A stretch of DNA of 64,000 bases from Flaccisagitta enflata (taxonomy: Eukaryota > Chaetognatha > Sagittoidea > Aphragmophora), in NCBI GenBank assembly GCA_965153355.1, contig OZ231128.1, forward strand, positions 34,782,001 to 34,846,000, read 5' to 3'. Shown here piece by piece: positions 34,022 through 45,243 of this stretch. The stretch's first letter is position 1. Every line of letters begins with the position of its first letter. Made by a program: the position numbers and the translations under genes. The notes under the pieces were generated by a model that saw only the letters and a list, made by a program, of their open reading frames with translations, had not been told where the DNA came from and did no database searches.

Positions 34022-34507
34022 GAGGTGGTGGTGATGGTGGTGGTGGTGGTGGTTGCGGTGGTGGTGGTGGTTGTGGTGGTGGTGGTGGTGGTGGTGGTGG
34101 TAGTGGTGGTGGTGGTGGTGGTGGTGGTGGTGGTAATGGTGGTGGTTGCCATTGTGGTGGTGGTGGTGGTGGTGGTGGGCAGGTGGTGAGTGGTGGTGGT
34201 GGTGGTGGTGGTGGTGGTGTTGGTAGAGATGGTGGTGTTAGTGGTGGTGGTGGTGGTGGTGGTGGTGGTGGTGGTGGTGGTGGTGGTGGTGGTGGTGGTG
34301 GTGGTGGTGGTGGTGGTGGTGGTGGTGGTGGTGGTGGTGGTGGTGGTGGTGGTGATGGTGGTGGTGTTGGTGGTGGTGGTGGTGGTGGTGGTGGTGGTGG
34401 TGGTGGTGGTGGTGGTGGTGGCGGTGGTGGTGGTGGTGATAGAGATGGTGGTGGTGTTGGTGTCGGTGGTGGTGGTGGTGGTGGTGGTGGTGGTGGTGGT
34501 GGTGGTG
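34022..34507. repeat. (GGT)n array, ~485 bp
   Basis: Very long, mostly pure GGT trinucleotide array. All frames across it stay open because of the repeat, giving false proteins of single residues. Confidence 0.97.
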
Positions 34508-35030
34508 CACAATGCACCCTGACATAGAAAAACTCAATCACTATTTTTATGTGTAGTAGTACATATCCATGGTACTCCCGCAGTTTTTAGGAATTGTTGC
34601 AAAACGTCGCGCCCCTGAGGGACAAAGGAACCCATCAGGCTACCACTTACACTGAGCACTACAGACGTGGGTAGGGTCCAGCCCCGACAAGTCAGCCGTT
34701 CTTTAGTGTGTGGTTACGGTTCTCATAACATAGTGAATTGACCATGACCAGGTACGAGCCTACCAGAATTTGCTTTGTCATTCTGAAAAAAAGCTCTCAA
34801 AACTCCGTAACGAACTCCCGTTACTGCATTCCGACAGTCATACTTTTTCCGCGTTTTCTTCCTTTTTTTTCTTCTTTTTTTTCTCCGCTTTTAGAATAAA
34901 GCTGAAATAACCAAAATAACTACAAAACATGACACAATGACAACGACTTGACCTACGATGATTCTCATGATCACTACTAAGACCTATGACGACGACAATG
35001 TAAAATCTGAAGCCAGAGCAACTTTTAAAC
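34508..35030. other. Spacer between GGT and CT arrays
   Basis: Mixed, relatively GC-balanced sequence. No gene or RNA gene could be recognised. Confidence 0.4.
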
Positions 35031-35409
<379 letters not shown>

Positions 35410-35527
35410 CCCCATTATCATGTTTATCATCGATATCATCAACATCATCGGCGTCATCGTTATCATCAACTTCTTCGTGATTCCAACCTGGAATCATGCG
35501 TCGACGCTTTTAAAAAGTTTTTATTCT

Positions 35528-35774
<247 letters not shown>

Positions 35775-35817
35775 AAGTGTCCGCGACTAAAAGCGAAGTT
35801 GGTCGCGATTATGTTTT

Positions 35818-35818
<1 letters not shown>

Positions 35819-35864
<46 letters not shown>

Positions 35865-35882
35865 CACACACCTACACACACA
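35819..35882. repeat. (CA)n microsatellite
   Basis: CA array of about 60 bp with two CTA interruptions. Confidence 0.95.
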
Positions 35883-35966
35883 AAAAAAAAAAATCAGTCA
35901 GTCAGCTCTGCCGATGTGGGTGTTGTTGTTGTTGTTGCTCATGTCATTCATGCAATTTTCCTTTTT

Positions 35967-36110
35967 AGTTGCGGATACGCAACTCTGTAAGAGGCTTTGT
36001 CCGTCCGTTGGTTCGTCAGTCCGTCTGTCAGCACGAGTCAAAAAGTGGGAAAACCCGCATATCCGCCCCTGCTCACCCGTCCGCAACTGGTGGCCGTGTA
36101 CCCGGCCTTG
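35967..36110 (-). mobile_element. HA element 7
   Basis: T5, then AGTTGCGGATACGCAACT hairpin at the left; CCGCAACTGGTGGCCGTG and TACCCGGCCTTG at the right, followed by TTT. 144 bp, close to consensus. Confidence 0.8.
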
Positions 36111-36244
36111 TTTGTTTTGTTTTGTTTTAGTCATGGGCTCATTGTTCTGTGCATCCCTCACTCCGGCCAAGCGTCCGTCCATCCAAAAGGCGTCTGTCTG
36201 TGAAAACGCACATTTTTTATTGTCTGCGTGTGGGTGTGGGTAAC

Positions 36245-36540
36245 AATGACCACATTGAGGAGGTGTTTTCTAGTCAAAGACAATTGCGAAATTCTAACGG
36301 GCCAAATTCTAACGGGCCACTTGGTTGTGCGCTACATTCGTTCGCTCGCACTGCCCACTCCGCTCACTTGCTCCGCAGCGCTCCGCTTTGCTATGTTCGC
36401 TTTGCTATTCTCGCTTTGCTATGATTGCTTTGTTTGCTCACTCGCTCCATTTTCAGGCTCGTTCACTCACTTCGCTCACTCCCTCGAGGACAGTGAAATT
36501 CATAGATATGTGTTCATGCTGTAAACGCGTTCAACGTCCA
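36245..36540. mobile_element. Family D element, copy 2
   Basis: It shares with 7873-8125 the left end (GGAGGTGTTTTCTAGTC), the CGCTCACTCGCTCC-rich core and the tail (ATATGTGTTCATGCTGT). The right end is less clear, and no long flanking direct repeat is seen. Confidence 0.55.
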
Positions 36541-36561
36541 ACCTTATTAGAGAGACCAGGA

Positions 36562-36644
36562 AGGGGCCAATAAAGTGCGCCGTGTGGATTGTCAATACAA
36601 GTGAATGCGGACACTGCCAATTTTACAGGTGCGTTAGCGCACCT
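36562..36644 (+). mobile_element. HB element 3, short
   Basis: GGGGCCAATAAAGTGCGCCG at the start and a GGTGCGTTAGCGCACCT hairpin followed by AAAAA at the end. At 83 bp it is the shortest HB copy; most of the GACC linker is missing. Confidence 0.7.
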
Positions 36645-36969
36645 AAAAACTATTTGAATATTGTAAAAAATCTCTTACAATTCAAAGGCGCAGCTTACAA
36701 AAAAGCAAAACATAATTTTCCGAGGAAAAGTTGTCAAACTTGTTTTTAATCACTGTTTACCATTAAGTTCATTTCAGCCCTGCAACATTTCATTTCCTTC
36801 ACTAATTTCTGAAATTGGAAAATACACACAAGAAACTTGTGTATATAAAATGATTCATTAAAAAAAAATCAAAGGTGGAGGTGGGAGGGATGTTGACAGG
36901 CCATCAAGGTGAGAAATTGTGGGATCCAAACACCATTTCCCAGGGTATGGAAGTGGGTAGGGTGGATTT

Positions 36970-37456
36970 CTAGTTGGTTGGTGGGTGGTATTTCCAAGTC
37001 GGGGGTGGTTTGCCTCACGGTGATGGTGATTGAGGTGGGTAAGGGTGGTTCTAGTTGGTTGGTGGGTGGTATTTCCAAGTCGGGGGTGGTTTGCCTCACG
37101 GTGATGGTGATTGAGGTGGGTAGGGTGGTTCTAGTTGGTTGGTGGGTGGTATTTCCAAGTCGGGGTGGTTTTGCCTCACGGTGATGGTTGATTGAGGTGG
37201 GTAGGGTGGTTCTAGTTGGTTGGTGGGTGGTATTTCCAAGTCGGGGGTGGTTTTGCCTCACGGTGATGGTGATTGAGGTGGGTAGGGTGGTTCTAGTTGG
37301 TTGGTGGGTGGTATTTCCAAGTCGGGGGTGGTTTTGCCTCACGGTGATGGTGATTGAGGTGGGTAGGGTGGTTCTAGTTGGTTGGTGGGTGGTATTTCCA
37401 AGTCGGGGGTGGTTTTGCCTCACGGTGATGGTGATTGAGGTGGGTAGGGTGGTTCT
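36970..37456. repeat. 81-bp VNTR, six units
   Basis: The unit includes TAGTTGGTTGGTGGGTGG, CAAGTCGGGGGTGG and TCACGGTGATGGTGATTG. The spacing between units is 80-81 bp, with near-identical copies. On the minus strand this gives a 27-residue Thr/Pro-rich repeat over about 240 codons, but two 80-bp units shift the frame, so it is unlikely to be coding. Confidence 0.9.
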
Positions 37457-37639
37457 AGTTGGTTGGTAGCCCACTATAAAAACACGCTTTTTCATGGTGA
37501 GGCTCTCTATCCAAGGAATCTGGCTCAAAACCATGTATATAGATAGTCCATCACAAAAATTTGACCCTGGGGCTTCTCTAAAGTGTGCCCGCCACACCCC
37601 TCCTAATGCATAAGTGGTGGTGTTGTTTTTTTCACATTG

Positions 37640-38000
37640 TCATATTTTACTCATCTTTGTAAGCTTATATCTCCTTAACGAATAAAGCCAGTGACCTCAA
37701 TTTGGGCTCATTTTAAAGAGCTTTACTTACTCTTTAGAATGAGCCCAAGTTGAGATCTTTAGCTTTATTCGTTTAGAAGCAGTTGTCTTCCAAAGTTGAT
37801 GTCTTTTTGGAGAAAATATTGATTTTTGTCACAACTTTGTAAGCTATTATCTCCTAAACGAATGAAGCTACTGATCTCAACTTGGGCTCATTTTGGGAGA
37901 GCTACTTACTCTTCAAAATGAGCCCAAGTTGATGTCTGTAACTTTCTTTGTTAAGAAGCAGTTGTCTTACAAAGCTGATGTCTTCAAAATAGTAATTCTT
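37640..38000. repeat. Tandem pair of ~175-bp palindromic units
   Basis: Each unit contains TGGGCTCATTTT and its inverse AAAATGAGCCCA around GAGCTTTACTTACTC, with ATCTCCTTAACGAAT on the outside. Two units lie head to tail. Confidence 0.7.
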
Positions 38001-38039
38001 CTCATTAAACTAAAATTCTATAACTTTTTTTTTCTACCC

Positions 38040-38425
38040 CATTATAGTCAGGTAATGCACTGGCTCATTGGTAATTGCCGTCTACTGTAGGGGTAGTCTA
38101 TTTGGTAGATAATGGGGGTGTGAGACTCGTAGAGGGCCCCTAAAGAGCCCACATGGCTTCAAAAATGGTAAAAATGGCCCCAATACTGAAAAAAATTCTC
38201 TTTTGTTGGCTTTGAGGTATCCCAGTGGTACACTGACTTATCAATTATTTTCATCTAGTGTGGCAGGAGATGAAGAGATGGTTAATAGAGGGTTAGGACC
38301 CGTAGGGGCCTTTGAAGAGCCCTTTAGGGCTAAAAAATGGCAAAAGTGGCTCAAAGATTGAAAACTACTTACTTTTCTGCTTTGAAGCACCCTCGAAATA
38401 GTTCCACTCATCAGTAATTCTCGTT
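38040..38425. repeat. Tandem pair of ~185-bp units
   Basis: Diverged duplicates sharing TAGGGGCCTTTGAAGAGCC-type and TCATCAGTAATTCTCG-type blocks. Confidence 0.5.
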
Positions 38426-38439
38426 TAGCGTGTACATCC

Positions 38440-38574
38440 CTAGGGACTGGAATCTGGGCCTTGGGGTTGGGATTTGGGCCTTGAAAGAAGTTGGATTTGG
38501 GCACTCAAAAATGAGTTGGATTCCCCATATGTGTGAAAGCATGAGTCATTGACCCCTTTGGGGCCACTTTGCCC
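38440..38574 (+). mobile_element. HC element 8, 3' fragment
   Basis: Two or three array units, then ATGTGTGAAAGCATGAGTCA and GGGGCCACTTTGCCC followed by AAAAA. The 5' half is missing. Confidence 0.65.
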
Positions 38575-38607
38575 AAAAATACAGACATAGCAGGCTCATT
38601 TTAAACA

Positions 38608-39449
38608 GACCACCCAAGGGCAGCGCATGTAGTCCAGCGCTACCCGTTGCCCTGCTGTGCATGATTGTGGAGATGGAGCGAGGAAGCAGGGCAGCGGCCG
38701 AAGGATGAAGTCCTGTAGAACACAGGGGGACTTTCGTTTGTCCTGCCTGAAGAAGTGGATGAGATGCTATACAGGCCTTCAAGAGCCTAAACTGAGGTCT
38801 AAGAAGGCTGATGTAAGGCCTGAAAATGCCAAACTGAAGCTTGAGAGGGCTGACTTGAGGCTTGAAAGGTCAGAGGACTGATTTGAAGCCTGAGAGCATT
38901 AAGTTGAGGCTAAAATAGCTGATTTGAAGCCTGAGAGGCCTAATTTGATGCCTGATAATCTGGATTTGAGGCCTGAGAAGCCTAATTTGAGGCCTGAGAG
39001 GCCAGGTTTGATGCCTGAGAGGTTGGATTTGAGGCCTAGGAGGCCGGATTTGAGACCAGAGAGGCTGGATTTAAGGGTTGACAGGCCAGATTTGAGGCCC
39101 CAGAGGCTGGATTTGGGGCCTGAGAGGCTGGATTTGAGGCCTGAGAGGCCAGATTTGAGGCCCAAGAGGCTGGATTTGAGGCCCAAGAGGCCAGATTTGA
39201 GGCCTGAGAGGCTGGATTTGAGGTCGGAGAGGCTAGAATTGAGGCCTGAGGGGCTGGATTTGAGGCCCAAGAGGCTGAATTTGAGTCCTGATAGGCCAGA
39301 TTTTAGGCCTGAGAGACCAGATTTGAGGTCTCAGAGGCCAGAGTTGAGGCCCGAATGGCTTGATGAGGGGGGACAAACGGACGGAGGGACGGACGAGCGA
39401 AAGTCCCCCTGTTTTCTACAGGACTTCATCCCCTTCGGGGCCGCTGCCC
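38608..39449 (+). mobile_element. HC element 9, long single-orientation core
   Basis: 5' CACCCAAGGGCAGCGC, inner stem CCGTTGCCCTGC / GCAGGGCAGCGG, subterminal GTCCTGTAGAACACAGG, 3' CCCTTCGGGGCCGCTGCCC then AAAA. The array at about 38770-39365 has roughly 28 units of 21 bp (GGCTGGATTTGAGGCCTGAGA), all one way. As 21 bp is seven codons, both strands carry long false reading frames. Confidence 0.8.
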
Positions 39450-39460
39450 AAAAGTAATAA

Positions 39461-39985
39461 CAGGTCGCCCAAGGGCAATATGTGGTCAGCGATACCCGTT
39501 GCCCTACTTTGCGCGTGAAGTGAATTGGAGTGAGGAAGCAGGGCAGCGGCCCCGAAGGAGAAGTCCTGTAAGTACAGAACTTTACGTTTGTTCGTTCGTT
39601 GTCCCGTCCATCCGTCTCCCCCAGGCCCTCTCAGGCCTGAAATCTGCCCTCTCAGGCCTTGAATCTGCCCTTTCAAGCCTGAAATCTGCCATCTGGCTTT
39701 AAATCTGCCCTCCCAAGCCTTGAATCTGCCTCAAAGGGCAGATTTTAAGGCCTAAGAGGACAGATTGCAGTTCTAATAGCAGATTTTAGGCTTGAGAGGG
39801 CATATTCAAAGCCTGAGAAGGCAGATTTCAGGCCTGGGCATTGGGTTTCAGGCCTGAGAGGCCGGATTTCAGGCCCTAATGACCCAGTTCCAAGCTGAGA
39901 GAGGGCCTGGGGACGGACAGGCAGACGGACGAGACCGAACAAACAAAGCGTCCCCTGTGTTCTGGGACCGTCCTTCGGGCCATAC
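39461..39985 (+). mobile_element. HC element 10, palindromic core
   Basis: AGGTCGCCCAAGGGCAATAT 5' end only 12 bp after the end of HC element 9; inner stem GTTGCCCTAC / GCAGGGCAGC. The array reverses near 39725. The 3' end is degenerate (GTCCTTCGGGCCATAC). Confidence 0.72.
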
Positions 39986-40003
39986 TTAAAAGCTCTTCAA
40001 AAT

Positions 40004-40064
<61 letters not shown>
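40004..40064. repeat. (GA)n microsatellite
   Basis: GA array of about 60 bp. Confidence 0.95.
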
Positions 40065-40065
<1 letters not shown>

Positions 40066-40144
40066 AGACTAACCGATAGACCGTCAGATTCCATGCAATA
40101 TGACCAAATGATAATTAATAGGGAAAACCTTTTATCGACTTTTT

Positions 40145-40590
40145 GGGCAGCAGCCCCAAAGTGGACTTGGTTCGTCCGTCCGTCATTCCGTCATTCTGTT
40201 AGTCCCCCCATGCCCTGTCAAGCCTGAAATCTGCCCTCTCAGGCCTGAAATCTGCCCTCTCAGGCCTTGAATCTGCCCTCTCAAGCCTAAAATCTGCTAT
40301 TAGAACTGCAATCTGTCCTCTTAGAAGCGGCAAATCTGCCCTTTGAGGGCAGATTCCAGGAACAGGAGGGCAGTTAAGCCAGATGGCAGATTTCGGAAGC
40401 TGAAAGAAGGAACAGTTCAGGCCTGAGGCAGGCTCAGGCCTGGGAGCACAGAACCCGGATGAATGGATGACGAAGCAATTATCTGTGTTCTACGAGACCG
40501 TTGCCGAGCGCCTTCTTTCCTCGCTCCAATTCACTGTCATACAAAGCAAGAGACATGAGCCATGCTGACCACACCTTGAGCGGCCTCTTA
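40145..40590 (-). mobile_element. HC element 11, palindromic, degraded
   Basis: GGGCAGCAGCCCCAAAG at the left. The array of GGCCTGAAATCTGCCCTCTC turns near 40345. The right half shows many small deletions and ends in ACCGTTGCC and a weak GCTGACCACA block. Confidence 0.6.
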
Positions 40591-41290
40591 TTACAGGCTG
40601 CTATAATCTGTAAACTAGGACTCAGCTCGATCATGTCAGCTCACTCATCAGCCATTCGGGCTCAGTCAGCCTCTAGGCCTGCAATCACAATCTCTCAGGC
40701 AATCCTGGCTATCAGATAATCAGCCTCTTGACCTCAAATGTGGCCCCTCCAGGCCTGTGCTCAGCATCATCAACCTCTCCCGAACCTCAAATCTCTTGGG
40801 CTCAAATCCCAGCCTCCTGATCTGGCCTCTCAACCTCAATCCAGCCTCAGGCCCAGTCAGCTCTGAGACTCAATCTGGCTATGTCAGCCTTAAGTCAGCC
40901 TGCTGGGAGTCCGGCATCTGCTCAGCCTCTCAGGCTGGCCTCTCAGGCTGGAGCTTCTCAGCCTCAATCCAGATATCAGGCATCCAAATGGGCTCTCAGG
41001 CAAATCCTCAGCTTGAGTATATCAGCTCCAGGCCTTTCAGGCTGCAGAGTCAACCCTCTCAGCTCAGTTTGGCGATATTGCCCATCAGCCTTCTCTTAGA
41101 CCTCAGTTTACAGCTGTGGCCTGTCATAGCATCATCCACCTGTTTCAGGCCCAGGACAAACTGTGTTCTACAGGACTCATGCTTCGGAGCCCGCTGCCTG
41201 CTTCCTAAACCATTCCCTCATCACAGCAGGGCAGCGGGCTGACCGCCTGCAGGCGACCTGGTAAATGAGCCCAAGATCGTCTGTATTTTA
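40591..41290 (-). mobile_element. HC element 12, heavily disrupted
   Basis: A disordered array with words such as CAGCCTCTCAGGCTGG and CCTCAATCCAGCC, then GTGTTCTACAGGACT, GCAGGGCAGCGG and GCAGGCGACC at the right end. Units look trimmed by frequent small deletions compared with other HC copies. This may be true decay or a poor consensus in the assembly. Confidence 0.5.
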
Positions 41291-42160
41291 GGCAGCAGCC
41301 CAAAGATCAGCTATTCACCTGCAATAGTCAAATCAGTGAGCTGGCCAGATCACAACCCCTAATTAATTCAATCCCCTGAATATACACACTAAGCACAGGA
41401 AATGCAATGAATGGGGAACTATTTCGAAAGTACTTCAAAGCAGAAAAAAGTAGTAATTTCAATCTTTGAGTACTTTGCGAAAGGGATAGAAGGAAACAAG
41501 CCAGTGCACACACTGTCCCCGTTAGCCCTATAAAGTCAGGCATCAATGTCCCCTCATCAGAGCATGTTTCCAGTGTTTTATGATGTGTTGGGACTTGAAA
41601 TAGCTTGCTGGCAAATTTTTTCTCACGCGGAGATTTTTTTAATCAGGAAAAAAGTCAGTCTTTGACTTTTTGACATATTCAAGAAAAACAGGGCTTTTAT
41701 TTTCTAATGAGGAAGTTGGGGAACTTGTAGGGCTGATTGCACCCTCGGACGAAACCGATAGGGTAAGTAAATTTGATAATTCTCTTTCATTTGGCGCCAA
41801 GCAGAATGCTCTACAGCAAATATTTTTCGCGTTATGAATTTTTTAATATTTATTTACCAAAAATTCAAATTGAATTTTTTCCGATTTTTCATGATTTTGA
41901 AACGGATCAATAAAAGAGTGTATCTGAGTTTGTTTGAGCACACAAATATTTAAACATGTTTACGATCATAGCTGCTCATCTCTGAGGGTGTTTTGGAGCA
42001 TTTTAGCTCATTTAGCTCATTTAGCTCAGTTTTTTTTCTTGATTTTAAATGCAACAAATGAATAAATATTTTGAAACACATTTGAGCAGGCAGCTACAAG
42101 AGAGCATGTCAGCGAGCAGACCAGCATTTTAGCTCATTTAGCTCATTTAGCTTACTTTTT

Positions 42161-42323
42161 AGTTGTGGACACGCAACTCTAAAAGAGCCTTTGTCCGTCT
42201 GTCCATCGGTCCGTTGATCCATCCCTCTGTTGGTCCGTGAGCACGAGTTGAAAAATGTGAAAACACACATTTTCGCCCCTGCCCACCTGTCCGCAACTGG
42301 TATTGGCCGTGTACTCGGCCTTG
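42161..42323 (-). mobile_element. HA element 8, insertion proven by an empty site
   Basis: T5, AGTTGTGGACACGCAACT hairpin, (GTCC) run, GCCCCTGCCCACCTGTCC, and GGCCGTGTACTCGGCCTTG followed by TTTT. 163 bp. The inverted partner arm near 44590-44605 lacks it and reads AACTTTTTT-type sequence in inverse, i.e. a T-tract between TTTAGTTTA and CTAACTTTTAG. Confidence 0.85.
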
Positions 42324-42662
42324 TTTTCCTAACTTTTAATAGGATGAATAAATGTTTTAATTGAGCATGCAAATACAAGAAAGCATTTCAGTGAGCATAG
42401 CTGGATATCTGGTTGAGTGATTTTGAGTATTTTTACTTATTTAGCTGATTTGGCTCAGTTCTATTTTTCTCTGATTTTCAGTGCAATCAATACATAAAAT
42501 TGCTCTTAATTTGATCTAATAAATTAAAAAATGCAGGGACTGAAAATAAAAGCTTGGTGAGAAGTGACCAATGCTTAAAATTTTTTTCCTCACGGCAACA
42601 GCGACATCTTGTATCCTAAATCTGACCTTTCAGGCCCCAAATGAACTTTTTGGATCCCTTTT

Positions 42663-43287
42663 TGAGCGGTGGCCTCAAAGGAGATGAAGTCTTGTGGAAC
42701 ACAGGGCAACTTTTGTTTGTCTGTTTATTTGTTTATTCATCCATCCCTTTGTCCCGCAGGCCTCCTCAGGCCTGGAATCTGCCCTCTCACGCCTGAAATA
42801 TGCCAGTTCAGGCCCAAAATCTGCCCTCTCAGGCCTTGAATCTGCCCTCTCAGGCCTAGATTCTGCCCTCCCAGGCCTTGAATCTGCCCTCCAAGGCCTA
42901 GAGGCCCTCTAGAGGCTAGAGGCCCAAATCCTAGTCTCAAGGCACGAATCCTAGTCTCGAGGCCCAAATCCTAGCCTGGAGGCCTAAATCCTAGCCTCAA
43001 GACCCAAATCCTAGCCTCGAGGCTCAAATTCCAAGCTTGAGACTCAAATCCCAGCCTCGAGGCTCAAATCCCAGCCATGAGGCTCAAATACCAGTCTCAA
43101 GGCTCAAATCCTAAAATCCACGAGGCTCATATCCCAGTCTCCAGGCCTTAATTCCAGCCTTGAAGTTCAAATAAAAACAGCATAGGTCATCGGCCCCTTC
43201 GGGGCCGCTGCCCCTCTAACCACCACACCCACATACACTCATAGGGGCAACAGGTACCGCTGTCCATCTGACAATTTTGCGACTATT
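42663..43287 (-). mobile_element. HC element 13, chimeric
   Basis: The left end is of the GTCTTGTGGAACACAGGG type with GGCCTGAAATCTGCCCTCTC units. The right end is of the CATAGGTCATCGGCCCC type with GAGGCTCAAATCCCAGCCTC units. The switch is at about 42900-42915. The right end is GGGGCAACAGGTACCGC and TTTTGCGACTATT. It is nested in the 3.7-kb TIR element. Confidence 0.75.
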
Positions 43288-43354
43288 TTTATTAGTCTGT
43301 CAGTCTACTTGTCAGACTTTTTGTTAGTCTGTCAGTCTGTCCATCCCCCCCCCC

Positions 43355-43745
43355 CTTGGCCAAGACTCTTAGGCCTCAAATCAGGCCTCTGTTTTCAAAT
43401 CAAGCCTCTTATGCCTCAAATCAGGCCCCTCAGGCCTTTCAGGCCTCTAATTAGGCCTCTCAAGCCTCTGACCAGCTTAGCTATTTCAGGCTTCAAAGCA
43501 GTTCTTTATATTCAGGCCTCTTAGGCCTCGAGTAGACCTTTCAAGCTTCAAATCAGCTCTCTCAAGCATGAAACTGGCCCTCTTAAGCCTCACATCAGCC
43601 TTCACAGACCTTGAATCAGCCTCCTTAGGCATCAAATCCACCCCATCAGGCCTCAAATCAACCCTCACAGGCTTCAAATCAGCCTACAAACAGCCTTAAT
43701 CCTTCAGGCTCTTTAGGCCCTCAATCAGCCATCTGCAGCATTTCT
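43355..43745. repeat. HC-like minisatellite fragment without ends
   Basis: Units near CTCAGGCCTCAAATCAGGCC, about 18 copies. A C10 run precedes it. No terminal hairpins. Confidence 0.7.
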
Positions 43746-43790
43746 AATCAGGGATCCTAGAAGCTTGAAAACATTTCAAGTGGGAGACTG

Positions 43791-43925
43791 GGCCACAATT
43801 ACAATGCTATTTCAGAAATAATTAGAAAAAATTAAAGATCTTCAATTTTTTAGGCCGCAATTACAATGCTATTTGAGGAATAATTAGAAAAAATTGAAGA
43901 TCTTCAATTTTTTCAATTTTGATAT
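43791..43925. repeat. Tandem duplication of ~65 bp
   Basis: CAATTACAATGCTATTT, then GATCTTCAATTTTTT, occurs twice head to tail. Confidence 0.75.
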
Positions 43926-45243
43926 TGAATGTTTTCACCCTTTTGCCTCCCATTTCTAAACAATTTTAGCTACAAACGCTAAATTGCACTTATCTTGTTC
44001 GATGTAGAATGATTAGTGTACTAGCTATTCTTTAAGCTGACCCTAAGCATTGTTTTAGAATTACAACCACGCATTCATTCTCAAAAGCTAATATGTCATT
44101 CCAGTAATGGCGGCTGTCGCCGTGAGAAAAAAAGTTGTAAGCATTGGTTACTTTTCAAATTCAAATTCAAATTCAATCACTCAAAAAAAGTAAGGCGTAT
44201 CGCCTGTTGACTTGGAGACGTAAAACACTACATTCTACTTCCCGGTAAATTGTCCATCACTCCAGTTCCTGCAACCATCTCTACGAGAAAATAATTAACA
44301 ATCACAGTTCCGCTTTCTTTTCAATCGTCGTCGTCATTCGGCTTGCTCGTCTTGACGCATAGTCACCGAGCTTTTATTTTCAGTCCCTGCATTTTTTAAT
44401 TTGTTAGATCAAATTAAGAGTGTGTTGATTGCACTGAAAATAAAAGAAAAAAAAACTGAGCCAAATGAGCTAGATGAGCAAAAATACTCAACATCACTCA
44501 ACCAGATATCCAGCTATGCTCACTGAAATGCTTTCTGGTATTTGCATGCTTAATCAAAACATTTTTTCATCCTACTAAAAGTTAGAAAAAAATAAACTAA
44601 ATGAGCTAAATGCTAAAATGCTGGTCTACTCACTGATATGCTTTCTTGTAGATACTTGCTTAAACATGTTTCAAAATATTTATTCATTTGTTGCATTTAA
44701 AATCAAGAAAAAAAAACTGAGCTAAATGAGCTAAATGAGCTAAAATGCTCCAAAACACCCTCATAGATGAGCAGCTATGCTCGTAAACATGTTTTCATGT
44801 ATTTGCATGCTCAAAAAAACTCAAACACATTTATTTATTGATTCTCTTCAAAATCATGAAAAATCAAAAGAAAATTCAATTTTTGTAAGTTTTTGTAAAT
44901 AAATCTTTAAAAATTCATAACGCAATAAATATTTGCTGTAGAGCATTCTGATTGGCGCCAAATGAAAGAGAATTATTAAATTTACTTACCCTATCAATTT
45001 CATCCAAGGGTGCAATCAGCCCTATGAGTTCCCCAACTTCCTCATCAGAAAATAAAAGCCCTGTTTCTCTTGAATATGTCAAAAAGTTGAAGACTGACTT
45101 TTTTCCTGATTAAAAAAATCTCCGCGTGAGAAAAAATTTGCCAGCATGCTATTTCAAGTCCCAACACATCATAAAACACTAAAAACATGGCCTGATGAGG
45201 GGACATTGATGCCTGACTTTATAGGGCTAACGGGGACAGTGTG

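Larger units (their letters stand above)
41509..45243. mobile_element. 3.7-kb TIR element with ~1.1-kb arms
   Basis: Inverted arms from about 41509 to 42615 and 44110 to 45243. The tips read CACACTGTCCCCGTTAGCCC. Inside the arms, TTTTTCTCACGCGGAGA and TTTAGCTCATTTAGCTCA are seen in both. HA element 8 sits in the left arm only, and the right arm gives the empty site. HC element 13 and a further array lie in the core. No transposase and no clear target duplication are seen. Confidence 0.78.

Noticed and set aside
34022-34507. Long open frames of poly-Gly, poly-Val, poly-Pro, poly-His and poly-Thr
   Set aside because: They are reading frames through a GGT repeat and its complement; no start context, domain or non-repetitive part.
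36869-37597. A 242-codon Thr/Pro repeat protein on the minus strand
   Set aside because: Driven by the 81-bp VNTR; 80-bp units break the repeat phase and there is no other coding sign.
38924-39457. A 177-codon frame with a seven-residue repeat (pentapeptide- or LRR-like look)
   Set aside because: The 21-bp HC array has a period of seven codons, so both strands are open; the same array lacks an open frame in other HC copies.
38440-39985. CRISPR array
   Set aside because: Units of 20-21 bp are contiguous without unique spacers, the setting is eukaryotic, and similar arrays are inside mobile elements.
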